This document shows positions 17,624 to 25,813 of a DNA stretch of 64,000 nucleotides, piece after piece. The number at the start of each line of letters is the position of its first letter. The stretch's first letter is position 1. Source of the DNA: Streptomyces venezuelae. Lineage in GTDB: Bacteria > Actinomycetota > Actinomycetes > Streptomycetales > Streptomycetaceae. The notes below the pieces were generated by a model. The model was not told where the DNA came from and did no database searches. It saw only the letters and a list, made by a program, of their open reading frames with translations. Both the position numbers and the translations under genes were made by a program. Where the stretch lies: assembly GCF_008642295.1 (NCBI RefSeq), contig NZ_CP029190.1, positions 1,240,001 through 1,304,000 on the forward strand, in the 5' to 3' direction.

Positions 17624-18681
17624 CGGCGGGCCTCGACCAGGCGCGGCATGTCACGTGCGGCCTCGACGAGGAACCAGGCCGGCAGGACGGGCAGGCCGTC
17701 GGGGTCGTCCGCGATGACGGTCTGGGCGACCTCCACGGAGATCTCGGCGAGCTGGACCAGGAGCGATTTGGAGCGGTAGGCGAGCTGGCGCACAGCGGGC
17801 GAGACGTGCTCCTTCTGCGCCGGCAGCTCCTTGACCAGCCGCCCGCGGAACGCCTCGGCGAGGTAGTAGAGCAGGTCGCGGTCCTGTAGCCGGCTGGGCC
17901 AGGAGACGTCGCCCTTCATGATCGCCTCGATGCCGAAGGTGTGCCGGACGATCTTCGCGTAGCCGCAGAAGGAGACCGCGTGGGCCGGGGTCAGCGTGCC
18001 GTGCGCGATCACCTTCAGGGTCTGCTCGTCGAGGTCCGGCCCGAAGGAGTGCAGGGCGTCGGAGAGCATGTGCCAGGAGCGCGGGGTGGAGAACGGCTCC
18101 TCGGTCTTGGGCGGCGCCGACCAGAGGTGGTCCGGGCGGTCGGTGAGGTAGTCGGTGATCCACGGGTGGATGCCGTGTTCCCCGGCCCAGACCAGCCAGT
18201 CGGTGGCCGAGGCGTCCAGGTGGACGTGGGTGAGCCGGTTGACCAGGGCCGAGGCGATGGGGCGGGCGAGCGCGTTGTCGGTGGCCCGGTTGCCCGCGCC
18301 GATGACGAGGGAGCCCTCGGGAAGCTCGTAGGAACCGATCCGGCGGTCGAGGATCAGCGAGTAGAACGCCTTCTGTACGTCGGGGGTGGCCGCGTTCAGT
18401 TCGTCGAGGAACAGGCAGTACGGCTCGTCGCGGGCGATGGCCTCCGGCGGGCAGAACACGCTCCGCCCGTCCCGGATCTGCGGGACCCCGATGAGGTCCT
18501 CGGGCGCGAGCTGGGTCCCGAGCAGGCTGACGCACTCCAGCCCGAGCGAGTCGGCGAACTTCCGCACGAGCGAGGATTTGCCGATTCCCGGCGCCCCCCA
18601 GAGGAACACGGGCCGTACGGTGGCGAGTCCGAGCAGCAGTCCGGGGATCTGGGCGGGGGTGACGGTGACGGCAGCCTGCAC
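17620..18681 (-). CDS. MoxR-type AAA ATPase
   Basis: This 353-residue ATPase has Walker A GAPGIGKSS at residues 29-37 and Walker B LFLDE at residues 90-94, followed by LNAATPDVQKAFYSLILDRRIG, a MoxR/AAA_5 hallmark. A sensor region GAGNRATDNA follows. MoxR ATPases work with VWA-domain partners in protein maturation; here the VWA/metallopeptidase gene overlaps its stop. The GTG at 18681 gives VQAAVTVTPAQIPGLLLG, with GAAGGA about 11 bases upstream. A longer in-frame start at 18744 would run through a set of repeated palindromes and is rejected. Those palindromes (18718-18776) are plausible operators for this two-gene operon. Confidence 0.85.
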   Translation of the reverse strand: MQAAVTVTPAQIPGLLLGLATVRPVFLWGAPGIGKSSLVRKFADSLGLECVSLLGTQLAPEDLIGVPQIRDGRSVFCPPEAIARDEPYCLFLDELNAATPDVQKAFYSLILDRRIGSYELPEGSLVIGAGNRATDNALARPIASALVNRLTHVHLDASATDWLVWAGEHGIHPWITDYLTDRPDHLWSAPPKTEEPFSTPRSWHMLSDALHSFGPDLDEQTLKVIAHGTLTPAHAVSFCGYAKIVRHTFGIEAIMKGDVSWPSRLQDRDLLYYLAEAFRGRLVKELPAQKEHVSPAVRQLAYRSKSLLVQLAEISVEVAQTVIADDPDGLPVLPAWFLVEAARDMPRLVEARR

Positions 18682-18717
18682 GAGCGGCGGTGTCCTTCGG
18701 GTGGGAGACGGGTCCGG

Positions 18718-18776
18718 CACACCCCATGGGTGTCTCCGGCACACCCCGTGGGTGTCCGGTGCACCCCATGGGAGCG
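18718..18776. promoter_or_regulatory. Three tandem 17-bp palindromic operator-like repeats upstream of the AAA-VWA operon
   Basis: CACACCCCATGGGTGTC (18718-18734), CACACCCCGTGGGTGTC (18740-18756) and a weaker TGCACCCCATGGGAGCG (18760-18776) are spaced 22 and 20 bases apart, about two helical turns. The first two have arms ACACCC/GGGTGT around a 3-base centre. They lie 37-95 bases upstream of the AAA gene start and just past the stop of the APC permease gene. The regularity suggests a cooperative repressor or activator site. Confidence 0.6.
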
Positions 18777-18804
18777 CACCGGCGGCCCCGTACGCACCCG
18801 ATTT

Positions 18805-20232
18805 TCAGCCGAGGTCGACGGTGCCGGTGACGGTGCCGGTGCCGGTGCCCTGGACGGCCGCGCGCTTCCTGCGGGCGGCCAGTACGGCGTACACGAGCAC
18901 GCCCGCGAACAGGAACAGCACTCCCTGGTACACCGCGGCGTGGCCGGAGCCCGCCACCAGCCACATCGAGAAGCCGAAGGCCAGCACGGCGAGGACGGCA
19001 TCGCGCACCAGCCGGCCGCGGTGTACCCGGTCGGCCTGCCCGGAGGCGAGGAAGTAGATCTGGGCGGCGGTGGACAGCAGGTAGGGGACGGTCGCCGTGA
19101 AGGTGGTGATCAGGACCAGGATCTCGAAGACGCCCTCCGAGCCGGCCGTGTAGTTGTAGACGGTCAGTGCCGAGGCCAGCAGGACCGTCACGACCACGCC
19201 CACCACCGGCACCCCACGGCGCCGGGTCTCGAAGGCCTTCGGGAACAGCCCGTCCCGGGCCGCCGCGTACGGGGTCTGGGCGCTCAGCAGGGTCCACCCG
19301 TTCAGGGCGCCCACCATGGAGATCACCGCCGCGCAGGCCACCACGGTGCCGCCCCAGGCGCCGCCGAACATGGCGTTGACGGCATCGGTGAAGGGGGCTT
19401 CGGAGCCGACCAGCCGGTCGTGCGGGACCAGCCCGAAGACGGCGACCGTGCCCAGCAGGTAGACCAGGGCCGCACCCAGGGTGCCGAGGATCGTGGCCCG
19501 GCCCACGTTGCGGCGCGGGTCACGGACCTCGCCGGCGCTGACCGCGGCCGACTCCACGCCGAGGTAGCTGAAGAGCAGGATCGCCGCCGAGGCGGAGACC
19601 GCGCCCACCGCGCTCTGGTCGGTGGCCCGGAAGGGCCCGAGGTTCGCCGGGTCGAAGAAGAACAGGCCGCCGACGGCCACCAGCAGCAGTGGGGCGAACT
19701 TCAGGACCGTGGCCACCAGCTGTACGGCGCCCACGTACCGGGTGCCCGCCAGGTTGGCGAGGGCGGGCAGCCACTGCACGGCGAGCGCGGCCAGGCACAT
19801 CGACCAGGAGTGCGCGCCGACGGCCGGGAAGAGCACCGCCAGGTAGCCGACCGCGGCGACGGCGAGCGCCGCGTTGGACACCCAGGTGGTGATCCAGTAG
19901 CTGTACGCGGCCAGGAACCCGGCGAAGTCGCCGAAGGCGGCGCGGGCGTACACATACGGGCCGCCGGTCTGCGGGTGGCGCTCGGCGAGCCGGCCGAAGA
20001 CCAGGGCGAGGGCGATGGCGCCCAGGCTGAGCACTCCGAAGGCGACCAGGCTGATGGTCCCGAACGGGGCCACGGAGGCGGGCAGCAGGAAGATGCCACC
20101 GCCGATGATGTTGCCCATGACCAGGCAGACAGCGATGGGGAGGCCGAAGCGGCGGGCGTGCGTGTTGGTGTTGGTGTTGTTGGTGGTGGTGGTGGTCTGC
20201 TCGGCCGCCGGCCGAAGGGTGGTGCTGCTCAC
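18805..20232 (-). CDS. APC-family amino acid permease
   Basis: This 475-residue inner-membrane transporter has about 12 membrane helices, the APC helix-1 motif GNIIGGGIFLLPAS, and helix 6 LFSYLGVESAAVSAGEVRDPRRN, as in AdiC/arginine-agmatine and cadaverine exchangers. The N-terminus carries a Thr/Asn run (TTTTTNNTNTNT) and the C-terminus a Gly/Thr/Val repeat, both from short DNA repeats. It likely exchanges or takes up an amino acid or polyamine. It lies upstream of the AAA-VWA pair on the same strand, but a 123-base gap with operator-like repeats separates them. The GTG start at 20232 is the only clear one. Confidence 0.86.
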   Translation of the reverse strand: MSSTTLRPAAEQTTTTTNNTNTNTHARRFGLPIAVCLVMGNIIGGGIFLLPASVAPFGTISLVAFGVLSLGAIALALVFGRLAERHPQTGGPYVYARAAFGDFAGFLAAYSYWITTWVSNAALAVAAVGYLAVLFPAVGAHSWSMCLAALAVQWLPALANLAGTRYVGAVQLVATVLKFAPLLLVAVGGLFFFDPANLGPFRATDQSAVGAVSASAAILLFSYLGVESAAVSAGEVRDPRRNVGRATILGTLGAALVYLLGTVAVFGLVPHDRLVGSEAPFTDAVNAMFGGAWGGTVVACAAVISMVGALNGWTLLSAQTPYAAARDGLFPKAFETRRRGVPVVGVVVTVLLASALTVYNYTAGSEGVFEILVLITTFTATVPYLLSTAAQIYFLASGQADRVHRGRLVRDAVLAVLAFGFSMWLVAGSGHAAVYQGVLFLFAGVLVYAVLAARRKRAAVQGTGTGTVTGTVDLG

Positions 20233-20356
20233 TGCTGGTGTGCCTCAGGGTGGTATCGGGTGCTGCGGATACGGCGGACGCCACGGTGAGCGGGGGATTG
20301 GGTGTTTCACATCGTGGACGGCCGCCATCGTGCGGCACCGCACGGACAGCACCAAA

Positions 20357-22504
20357 TCACCGCTTTTCGTCCTGCGGGAGCGGCTGGAGGGGCGAAAGGC
20401 TTCCACCCTCGCGGGCCTGCGGCCGAGAATCCTTCGGCCGCTCCGAGAGGTCCGGGGCGGGCCGGTGCGCTGGGGCGGGGCCGGGGGACGGGGCCGTCGG
20501 TTGCGGCGGCAGCCAGCCCCGCAGCACCTCGTGCACCTGCTCCGCGCCCACCATCCCCGCCGGCGGCGGCTCCAGCACCGTCGGCCACATCAGGAACGGA
20601 TGCCCCTGCTCCCCGCCCAGCCCGCCGTGCGAACCGATCTGCTCCTCGAAGGCGTGCACCTCACCCGTCCCCGGGTGGTACGCGGAATTGACCATGATGT
20701 CGGCCACGTGCGGGAAGGAGTCGGTCCGCCGCACCGCCTCCGCCGCCCCCGGCCCGAACACGGCGAGCAGTTTCTCCGCCTCCCCCGGCTCGTCCAGCCG
20801 CGCCGAGGCCCCGTCCGGCCCCAGCACCTCCCCGTCGACCAGCAGGAAGCCGATCCCGGGATGGTTGGCCAGGGTGGCCAGCAGCGCCGGGTGCGCGCGG
20901 TCGATCTGCTCGCGGGTGGCCCGGCCCGTCACCCCGGGGAACGAGATCAGGCCGAGGTTGCCGGAGGCCAGCACCACCGGGTCGGATCCTTTCTCCTCCT
21001 GCCCCCGCACGGCCTCCGGCTCCTCCTCGACCGGCCTGTGCAGGGCCGCCCGGACCGCTGCCCGCGCCTCCGCCCCGCTGTGGGTGCGTCCCGCCCGCCG
21101 GGACACCGGCAGCCCGCAGCCCGCCCGGACCAGGTCCTTCAGGGTCAGCCCGTACCGCCCGAGGAAGGTCTCCCCCGGGCTCTGCCCGTGGTCGGACAGC
21201 AGCACGATCCGGTAGTCCCGCGGCGCGTGCTCGGCGACCCGGGCGAGCAGCGCCAGACTCCGGTCGAGCCGGGCCAGCACCCGGTCGGTGTCCCGGCCGA
21301 CGGGCCCCGAATGGTGCGCCACCTCGTCGTACGCCACCAGGTCGGCATAGACCGCGGCCCGCCCGGCCAGCATGTCCCCGATCACCGCCGCCACCACCAC
21401 ATCCCGTTCCACCACGGTGGCGAAGGCCCGGATGAAGGGGTACAGCCCGCCGCGGGACACCCTCGGCCGGCCGTCCCCGCGCCAGCGGGCCCGTAGGCCC
21501 TGTCCGATCTCCCGGCCCACCTCGGCCACGAAGGACAGCGCCGTACGGACCGCATTGGCGGGGTCGGAGAAGTACGCGAAGTAGCCCGCCCTGGACCGGT
21601 TCCCCTTGCCCCGCCGGGCCGCGATCGACAGCACCAGCGCCAGCTGGCCGGCGCCCCCGCTGAACAGGTTGCCCCGGCTCGCGCCGTCCCGGGACAGCAG
21701 GCCGGCGTGACCCACCCGGGCGGCGGCCCGGCGTTGCAGCTCGGCCGCGCTGGTGGGCCGGTTGCAGACCATGATCTCCCCGCTGTCCTTCTCGTACCAG
21801 CGGAAGGCGGGCACGTCGAAGGTGGAACCGTGCAGCAGGCCGAGCTGGCTGGCGCCGGTCTGGCTCGACCAGTCCGTCCGCCAGGAGGTGACCCGGTGGC
21901 TGCGGTCCAGCCAGTCGGCCACGGTCGGCATCAGTCCGCTGCCCGCCGCCTGGCGCAGCAGCTCGTACCCGACCCCGTCCAGCTGGAGGAACACCACCCC
22001 CGGGGTGCTCTCGCCGGCCCCCGGACCACCGGACCGGCCGCGCCGCCGCCTGCGGTCGGCCAGCCGGTACAGCCGCCTCCGGTACGCCTCGTCATCGCGT
22101 ACGGCCAGCGCCGTCGAGGTCGCGGACGCGACCGCCGACATCACCGCGGCCACCACCACGGCGGTCTGCGGGGCGGCTTCGCCCCGCCCGTCCGGGATCA
22201 GGCGGAGCGCGACCAGCAGCAGCGTGCCGTTGAGGAAGAACACCAGCAGGCCCAGCACCAGCGCGGGCACCAGCAACAGGGCCCGCACCAGCACCGGCCA
22301 CACCAGGGCGCTGAGCAGACCGAAGGCGCCGGCGCCCCAGGCGGCGGCGAGTGCGATCTGGGTGAGGCTGTCGCCGTCGTCGGACTGCAGCCGGAAGTCG
22401 GGCAGCGCCCCGGCCAGCAGCAGCATGGTCAGCGTGGACACCGCCCAGACCAGCAGCATCCGCACCAGTGCGCTGCCCGTGGTTCGCCACCGCCCGTGGA
22501 GCAC
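20357..22504 (-). CDS. Membrane-anchored alkaline-phosphatase-superfamily phosphodiesterase / nucleotide pyrophosphatase
   Basis: This ~715-residue protein has four N-terminal membrane segments (LLVWAVSTLTMLLLAGALP and three more by residue ~160). A large catalytic domain follows, beginning VFLQLDGVGYELL (metal-binding Asp of the alkaline phosphatase superfamily). DLVAYDEVAHHSGP and LLSDHGQSPGE supply the second metal site (DxxxH and DH). A Pro-rich tail ends the protein. It may hydrolyse phosphodiesters or phospholipid head groups at the outer face of the membrane; the substrate is unknown. The GTG at 22504 has GAGGTGGGA just upstream; GTG 22525 is an alternative. Confidence 0.78.
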   Translation of the reverse strand: MLHGRWRTTGSALVRMLLVWAVSTLTMLLLAGALPDFRLQSDDGDSLTQIALAAAWGAGAFGLLSALVWPVLVRALLLVPALVLGLLVFFLNGTLLLVALRLIPDGRGEAAPQTAVVVAAVMSAVASATSTALAVRDDEAYRRRLYRLADRRRRRGRSGGPGAGESTPGVVFLQLDGVGYELLRQAAGSGLMPTVADWLDRSHRVTSWRTDWSSQTGASQLGLLHGSTFDVPAFRWYEKDSGEIMVCNRPTSAAELQRRAAARVGHAGLLSRDGASRGNLFSGGAGQLALVLSIAARRGKGNRSRAGYFAYFSDPANAVRTALSFVAEVGREIGQGLRARWRGDGRPRVSRGGLYPFIRAFATVVERDVVVAAVIGDMLAGRAAVYADLVAYDEVAHHSGPVGRDTDRVLARLDRSLALLARVAEHAPRDYRIVLLSDHGQSPGETFLGRYGLTLKDLVRAGCGLPVSRRAGRTHSGAEARAAVRAALHRPVEEEPEAVRGQEEKGSDPVVLASGNLGLISFPGVTGRATREQIDRAHPALLATLANHPGIGFLLVDGEVLGPDGASARLDEPGEAEKLLAVFGPGAAEAVRRTDSFPHVADIMVNSAYHPGTGEVHAFEEQIGSHGGLGGEQGHPFLMWPTVLEPPPAGMVGAEQVHEVLRGWLPPQPTAPSPGPAPAHRPAPDLSERPKDSRPQAREGGSLSPLQPLPQDEKR

Positions 22505-22738
22505 GCCGTTCCCACCTCGCCTCACGGCCCGCGCCCCGCCCGCGAGCCCCTCCCCAGCCTCGCACAACGCGGCTGACCGGGCGGTTCGGCACAGGGGCGC
22601 ACGGCGGCGCCCGGGCGGGCGGACGGGGCGCAGCACTCGACAGGCGCTCAAAACCCGGCGGCGGGTCGGTGGAAACCGGCGGAAAGCCAGAAACGCCCGT
22701 CAGAAACTCAGCCCAAGAGCAGACATCGGGGAGATACG

Positions 22739-23143
22739 TCAGGTGCCGTCGTACCCGGCGGTCGGCATGGACAGCCGCCGGTGCACCTCGGCCTTCATCG
22801 CCGAGGTGTAGGCGGGCTCGTCCAGCCCGGCGGTCTCCAGCCGCACCCCGCGCCGCCGGCACTCGGCGGTGAACTCGTCCACCGAACGCAGGGCCCGCTC
22901 CAGCACCCGGAGGTTGGGCGCGACGAACAGATCGACCTGCCCTTCGTCGACATCGGCCCAGAGCGCACAGTGGTCGGCCCGCAGCCCGTAGAAGAGCAGC
23001 TGCCTTGTGATCACATAGCCCTGGCCGGCGGCCCAGCGGGCGCACATGGCGTGCTGGCTCCGGGTGTCGACGACGAAGGGATCGGCGTCCAGGTGTTCAA
23101 GGGGGACCAGGCTGGCGATCGCGGCCACCCGCAGCGCATCCAT
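22739..23143 (-). CDS. Small protein resembling a degenerate serine-recombinase N-terminal domain
   Basis: This 134-residue soluble protein has the overall layout VAAIASLV...RSQHAMCARWAAGQGYVITRQ...DVDEGQVDLFVAPNLRVLERALRSVDEFTAECRRRGVRLETAGL. It recalls the catalytic fold of resolvases (gyaregyev ... dvvvvyrldRl.R ... l.erGv.l). The catalytic Ser and the Arg pair are not evident and no DNA-binding domain follows. It is probably a repurposed or inactive fold of unknown role. The ATG at 23143 is the only credible start, and the gene is divergent from the MBL hydrolase. Confidence 0.65.
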   Translation of the reverse strand: MDALRVAAIASLVPLEHLDADPFVVDTRSQHAMCARWAAGQGYVITRQLLFYGLRADHCALWADVDEGQVDLFVAPNLRVLERALRSVDEFTAECRRRGVRLETAGLDEPAYTSAMKAEVHRRLSMPTAGYDGT

Positions 23144-23350
23144 GCCGCCCGACCCTACTCCGATCGGGCTGCCGGGAGGAGGGTACGGTCGGCCAGTCCC
23201 GGCTGGGGCGGAGGCGTGGGCATACGGGCGGACGGGGGTAGCGGCGCGCGGACGTCCGGGCGGACGCCGGGACAGACACACGGGCGGATCGCCCGGCCAG
23301 GGCCTAGGCTCGGGGGCAGGTGGGGGCGTCCGAAGGAGGGAGGGGCCGCA

Positions 23351-24127
23351 GTGCCGGTGGAGGTCACCTGGTGGGGGCATGCCACGTGTACGGTCGAGGA
23401 CTCCGGAGTACGGCTGCTGACCGACCCCTTGTTCACCCGGCGGCTGGCCCATCTGCGGCGCCGGCGCGGGGCCCTGCCACCGCCGGAGGCCGCCCGGGCG
23501 GACGTGGTACTCGTCTCGCACCTGCACGCCGACCACCTCCACCTGCCGTCCCTGGCCCGCCTCGCCAAGGGCACCCGGCTGCTGGTCCCGCGCGGCGCCC
23601 GCCGGGCGGTGCCCGGCCTGGCCCGCATCGCCGGGGTCCGCTCCCTGCGCGTCACGGAGGTCTCCCCGGGCGACGAGGTGACGGTCGGCGACGGGGTATG
23701 CGTCCGGGCGGTGACCGCCCGCCACGACGGCCGCCGCCTCCCCTTCGGCCCACACTTCTCCCCCGCCCTCGGCTACGTGGTCCACGGCACCTCCACCACC
23801 TACTTCGCCGGGGACACCGGCCTGTTCGACTCGATGGCCGAGGAGGTCGGTGCGGTGGACGTGGCCCTGCTGCCGGTGGGCGGCTGGGGTCCGTACCTGG
23901 GCCCGGGGCATCTGGACGCGGCCCGTGCGGCCGACGCCCTGGCCGCGCTGGCCCCGACCGCGGCCGTGCCGGTGCACTACGGAACGTACTGGCCCATCGG
24001 CATGGACGCGGTCCGGCCGCACGAATTCCACGCGCCCGGCGGGGAGTTCGTACGGCATGCGGCCCGGCTGGCGCCGAAGGTCGCCGTCCGGGCCCCGGAG
24101 CACGGCGAGCGGGTGCTGCTGCCGTGA
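23351..24127 (+). CDS. Metallo-beta-lactamase fold hydrolase (UlaG/RNase Z-like)
   Basis: This 258-residue cytoplasmic metal-dependent hydrolase begins with TWWGHATCTVE, the usual start of UlaG-like MBL proteins, followed by TDPLF and the metal motif SHLHADHLHL (HxHxDH at residues 57-62). YFAGDTGLFDSM and VPVHYGTYWP supply the later metal ligands. The GTG at 23351 follows GGAGGG. The substrate is unknown. The stop overlaps the DedA start as GTGA (24124-24127), indicating translational coupling. A second, longer MBL protein of the same superfamily is at 30748-31950. Confidence 0.87.
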   Translation: MPVEVTWWGHATCTVEDSGVRLLTDPLFTRRLAHLRRRRGALPPPEAARADVVLVSHLHADHLHLPSLARLAKGTRLLVPRGARRAVPGLARIAGVRSLRVTEVSPGDEVTVGDGVCVRAVTARHDGRRLPFGPHFSPALGYVVHGTSTTYFAGDTGLFDSMAEEVGAVDVALLPVGGWGPYLGPGHLDAARAADALAALAPTAAVPVHYGTYWPIGMDAVRPHEFHAPGGEFVRHAARLAPKVAVRAPEHGERVLLP

Positions 24128-24750
24128 TCCCCTTCGCCGAGACGGTGCAGCAGGTCCCGCCGGAAACCACCCAACAGGCGGTCGGCTACCCGGCGTTGTT
24201 CCTGCTGGTGGCCCTGGGCGCGCTGATCCCGGTGATCCCGACGGGCGCACTCGTCAGCTCCGCGGCCGTGGTCGCCGTACACCAGCAGCAGTCCCTCCCC
24301 TTCGGCGTGCTCCTGGTCTTCCTGGTCGGCGCCGTCGCGGCCTTCCTCGGGGACATCGCCCTCTACTGGCTCGGGCAGCGCGGGGTCCGCTCGCGCAACG
24401 GCTCGCGCTGGCTGGCGGCCCTGGAGAAGCGGGCCACCCCGGAACGGCTGGCCCAGGCACAGACCCGCCTGGACGAGCACGGCGTCCTGGTCCTCGTCGT
24501 CTCCCGCCTGATCCCGGCGGGCCGCATCCCGGTGATGCTGGCCTGCCTCCTGGCCGGCCTCCCGCTGCGCCGCTTCGCCCGCGGCGACGCCCCGGCCTGC
24601 CTGGCCTGGGCCGCCACGTACGGCCTGATCGGCATCCTGGGCGGCGCCCTCTTCCCGGAACCCTGGCAGGGCGTGGCCCTGGCGGTGGCCCTCACCCTCC
24701 TGATCAGCACGGCCCCAACCCTCTGGCGCCACCTCCGCGGCACGGCATAA
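24124..24750 (+). CDS. DedA-family membrane protein
   Basis: This 208-residue inner-membrane protein has four to five hydrophobic segments and the DedA/SNARE-associated signature SRLIPAGRIPVMLACLLAGLPLRRFARGD. Family members are implicated in lipid-carrier or phospholipid flipping and membrane homeostasis. The GTG at 24124 overlaps the MBL hydrolase stop, so the two are coupled. No terminator is evident right after the stop; the next strong hairpin is at 25193-25236. Confidence 0.85.
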   Translation: MIPFAETVQQVPPETTQQAVGYPALFLLVALGALIPVIPTGALVSSAAVVAVHQQQSLPFGVLLVFLVGAVAAFLGDIALYWLGQRGVRSRNGSRWLAALEKRATPERLAQAQTRLDEHGVLVLVVSRLIPAGRIPVMLACLLAGLPLRRFARGDAPACLAWAATYGLIGILGGALFPEPWQGVALAVALTLLISTAPTLWRHLRGTA

Positions 24751-25190
24751 CCCCGAGCCTCCGCTCAATTGACCATTTCAGCGGAGCCCTGCAGGAATGC
24801 TGCATGCCAGCGCTCAGAGGCTTCATTTATCGAGGGCCGCCGCACCGGCCACTCTGCCGGCCGCGGCCTTGTCACCACAGGCCGCAAGCGCGGCAATCGC
24901 GCCGAAAAGCTACGCACACAGGGCGACTGGTCCACGAAGTCCCCGGTGTTCTGGGAGGACGCCGCCACCGACGACATCGGCCTGTAACCGAAACCGCGCA
25001 CCTGGGGTCCGCTCCCCTCGCACCCCGCACGGTCGACGACCTCACCCCAAGCGTGAAGAACCGCCTACGTGGCATCCAACGCCGACCGCAGATCCTCAAC
25101 GGCTTCATAGCCGAGACCGGGCTCGCGCTGGAGCCCCCATAGCCCCGTCACCCTGCCCTTTCAACCTCAGCGGCAGCGTTGCCGCCAAAC
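24751..25190. other. Gene-poor segment with short decayed-looking open frames
   Basis: No complete gene is supported here. The + strand frame ending at 25142 contains a protein-like stretch (TVDDLTPSVKNRLRGIQ...FIAETGLALEPP). A second + frame (24769-24987) ends in GDWSTKSPVFWEDAATDDIGL. Neither has a proper start and ribosome-binding site, and neither matches a family I know. They look like fragments of an older accessory gene at the edge of the RHS island. Confidence 0.35.
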
Positions 25191-25192
25191 GC

Positions 25193-25236
25193 CATATGGG
25201 CCCCGCCCGGAAGTCATTCCGGGCGGGGCCCATATG
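25193..25236. terminator. Strong bidirectional hairpin (20-bp perfect stem, 4-base loop)
   Basis: CATATGGGCCCCGCCCGGAA and its exact complement flank GTCA. It lies downstream of the RHS/immunity genes (minus strand) and of dedA (plus strand). There is no long T-run. It most likely ends transcription from both sides and marks the left border of the RHS island. Confidence 0.75.
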
Positions 25237-25290
25237 CATTGATCTCGACGGTCAGGGTCAGCGTATAGCGAGAACTCACTCACCAGACGG

Positions 25291-25458
25291 CTACTCGGAA
25301 ACGTTCAGTCCGATCAGCTCTGGTCGCTCCTCGGGGGCTCCCCAGTCCAAGATCTCACGTAGCTTCATGGACAGGTTCGTGATGTCGACTCGCGAATCAC
25401 GCAGGTTCACTTCCACAACAGCCGAGATTCCGGGGGACCTCAACTGTTCGCTCGGCAA
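25291..25458 (-). CDS. Small 55-residue ORF downstream of the immunity gene
   Basis: From a TTG at 25458 the frame encodes LPSEQLRSPGISAVVEVNLRDS...MKLREILDWGAPEERPELIGLNVSE and stops at 25291. The sequence looks protein-like (alternating strands, then an amphipathic helix) and shares the lower GC of the toxin end. No strong ribosome-binding site is seen and a stop precedes it closely. It may be a truncated second immunity gene left from an earlier toxin cassette. Low confidence that it is expressed. Confidence 0.35.
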   Translation of the reverse strand: MPSEQLRSPGISAVVEVNLRDSRVDITNLSMKLREILDWGAPEERPELIGLNVSE

Positions 25459-25510
25459 TCAAATAGATCCACTTCACAAAACAGCCTCACAGAGAGAAGT
25501 GAATAGAATC

Positions 25511-25804
25511 CTACGATTCAACAGGGATGTAGGAATCCCATTCGGCGTAATAGGAAATCGCCGCGAACATCTCTTCGACTGTAGGAACTGTTCCATTGCG
25601 CCATTCAGACCAGGTCTCGATGACGTCTTTTGCCAGCTGAACCTCAAGGAGGTATCGGAGATTTGGATCTACATTCTCGACCGAAGCGAGACTCAACAAC
25701 TCTACATTGCTAGCCAGGCTCAAGTGGCCAGCCTGTGGAACGTAGATGATCAGCTCGTCGTCAATCTCGTTAATCGACCTGAGCACAGACTCAAGAGTCA
25801 CCAC
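25511..25804 (-). CDS. Probable immunity protein for the RHS nuclease toxin
   Basis: This 97-residue acidic cytoplasmic protein ends with YLLEVQLAKDVIETWSEWRNGTVPTVEEMFAAISYYAEWDSYIPVE, a helical, acidic profile typical of immunity proteins next to polymorphic toxins. It starts (GTG 25804) 9 bases after the RHS stop with AGAGG upstream, so toxin and immunity are translationally linked. Base composition is lower in GC than the genome. The family is not one I can name. The function is inferred from position. Confidence 0.7.
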   Translation of the reverse strand: MVTLESVLRSINEIDDELIIYVPQAGHLSLASNVELLSLASVENVDPNLRYLLEVQLAKDVIETWSEWRNGTVPTVEEMFAAISYYAEWDSYIPVES

Positions 25805-25813
25805 AAAAAACCT

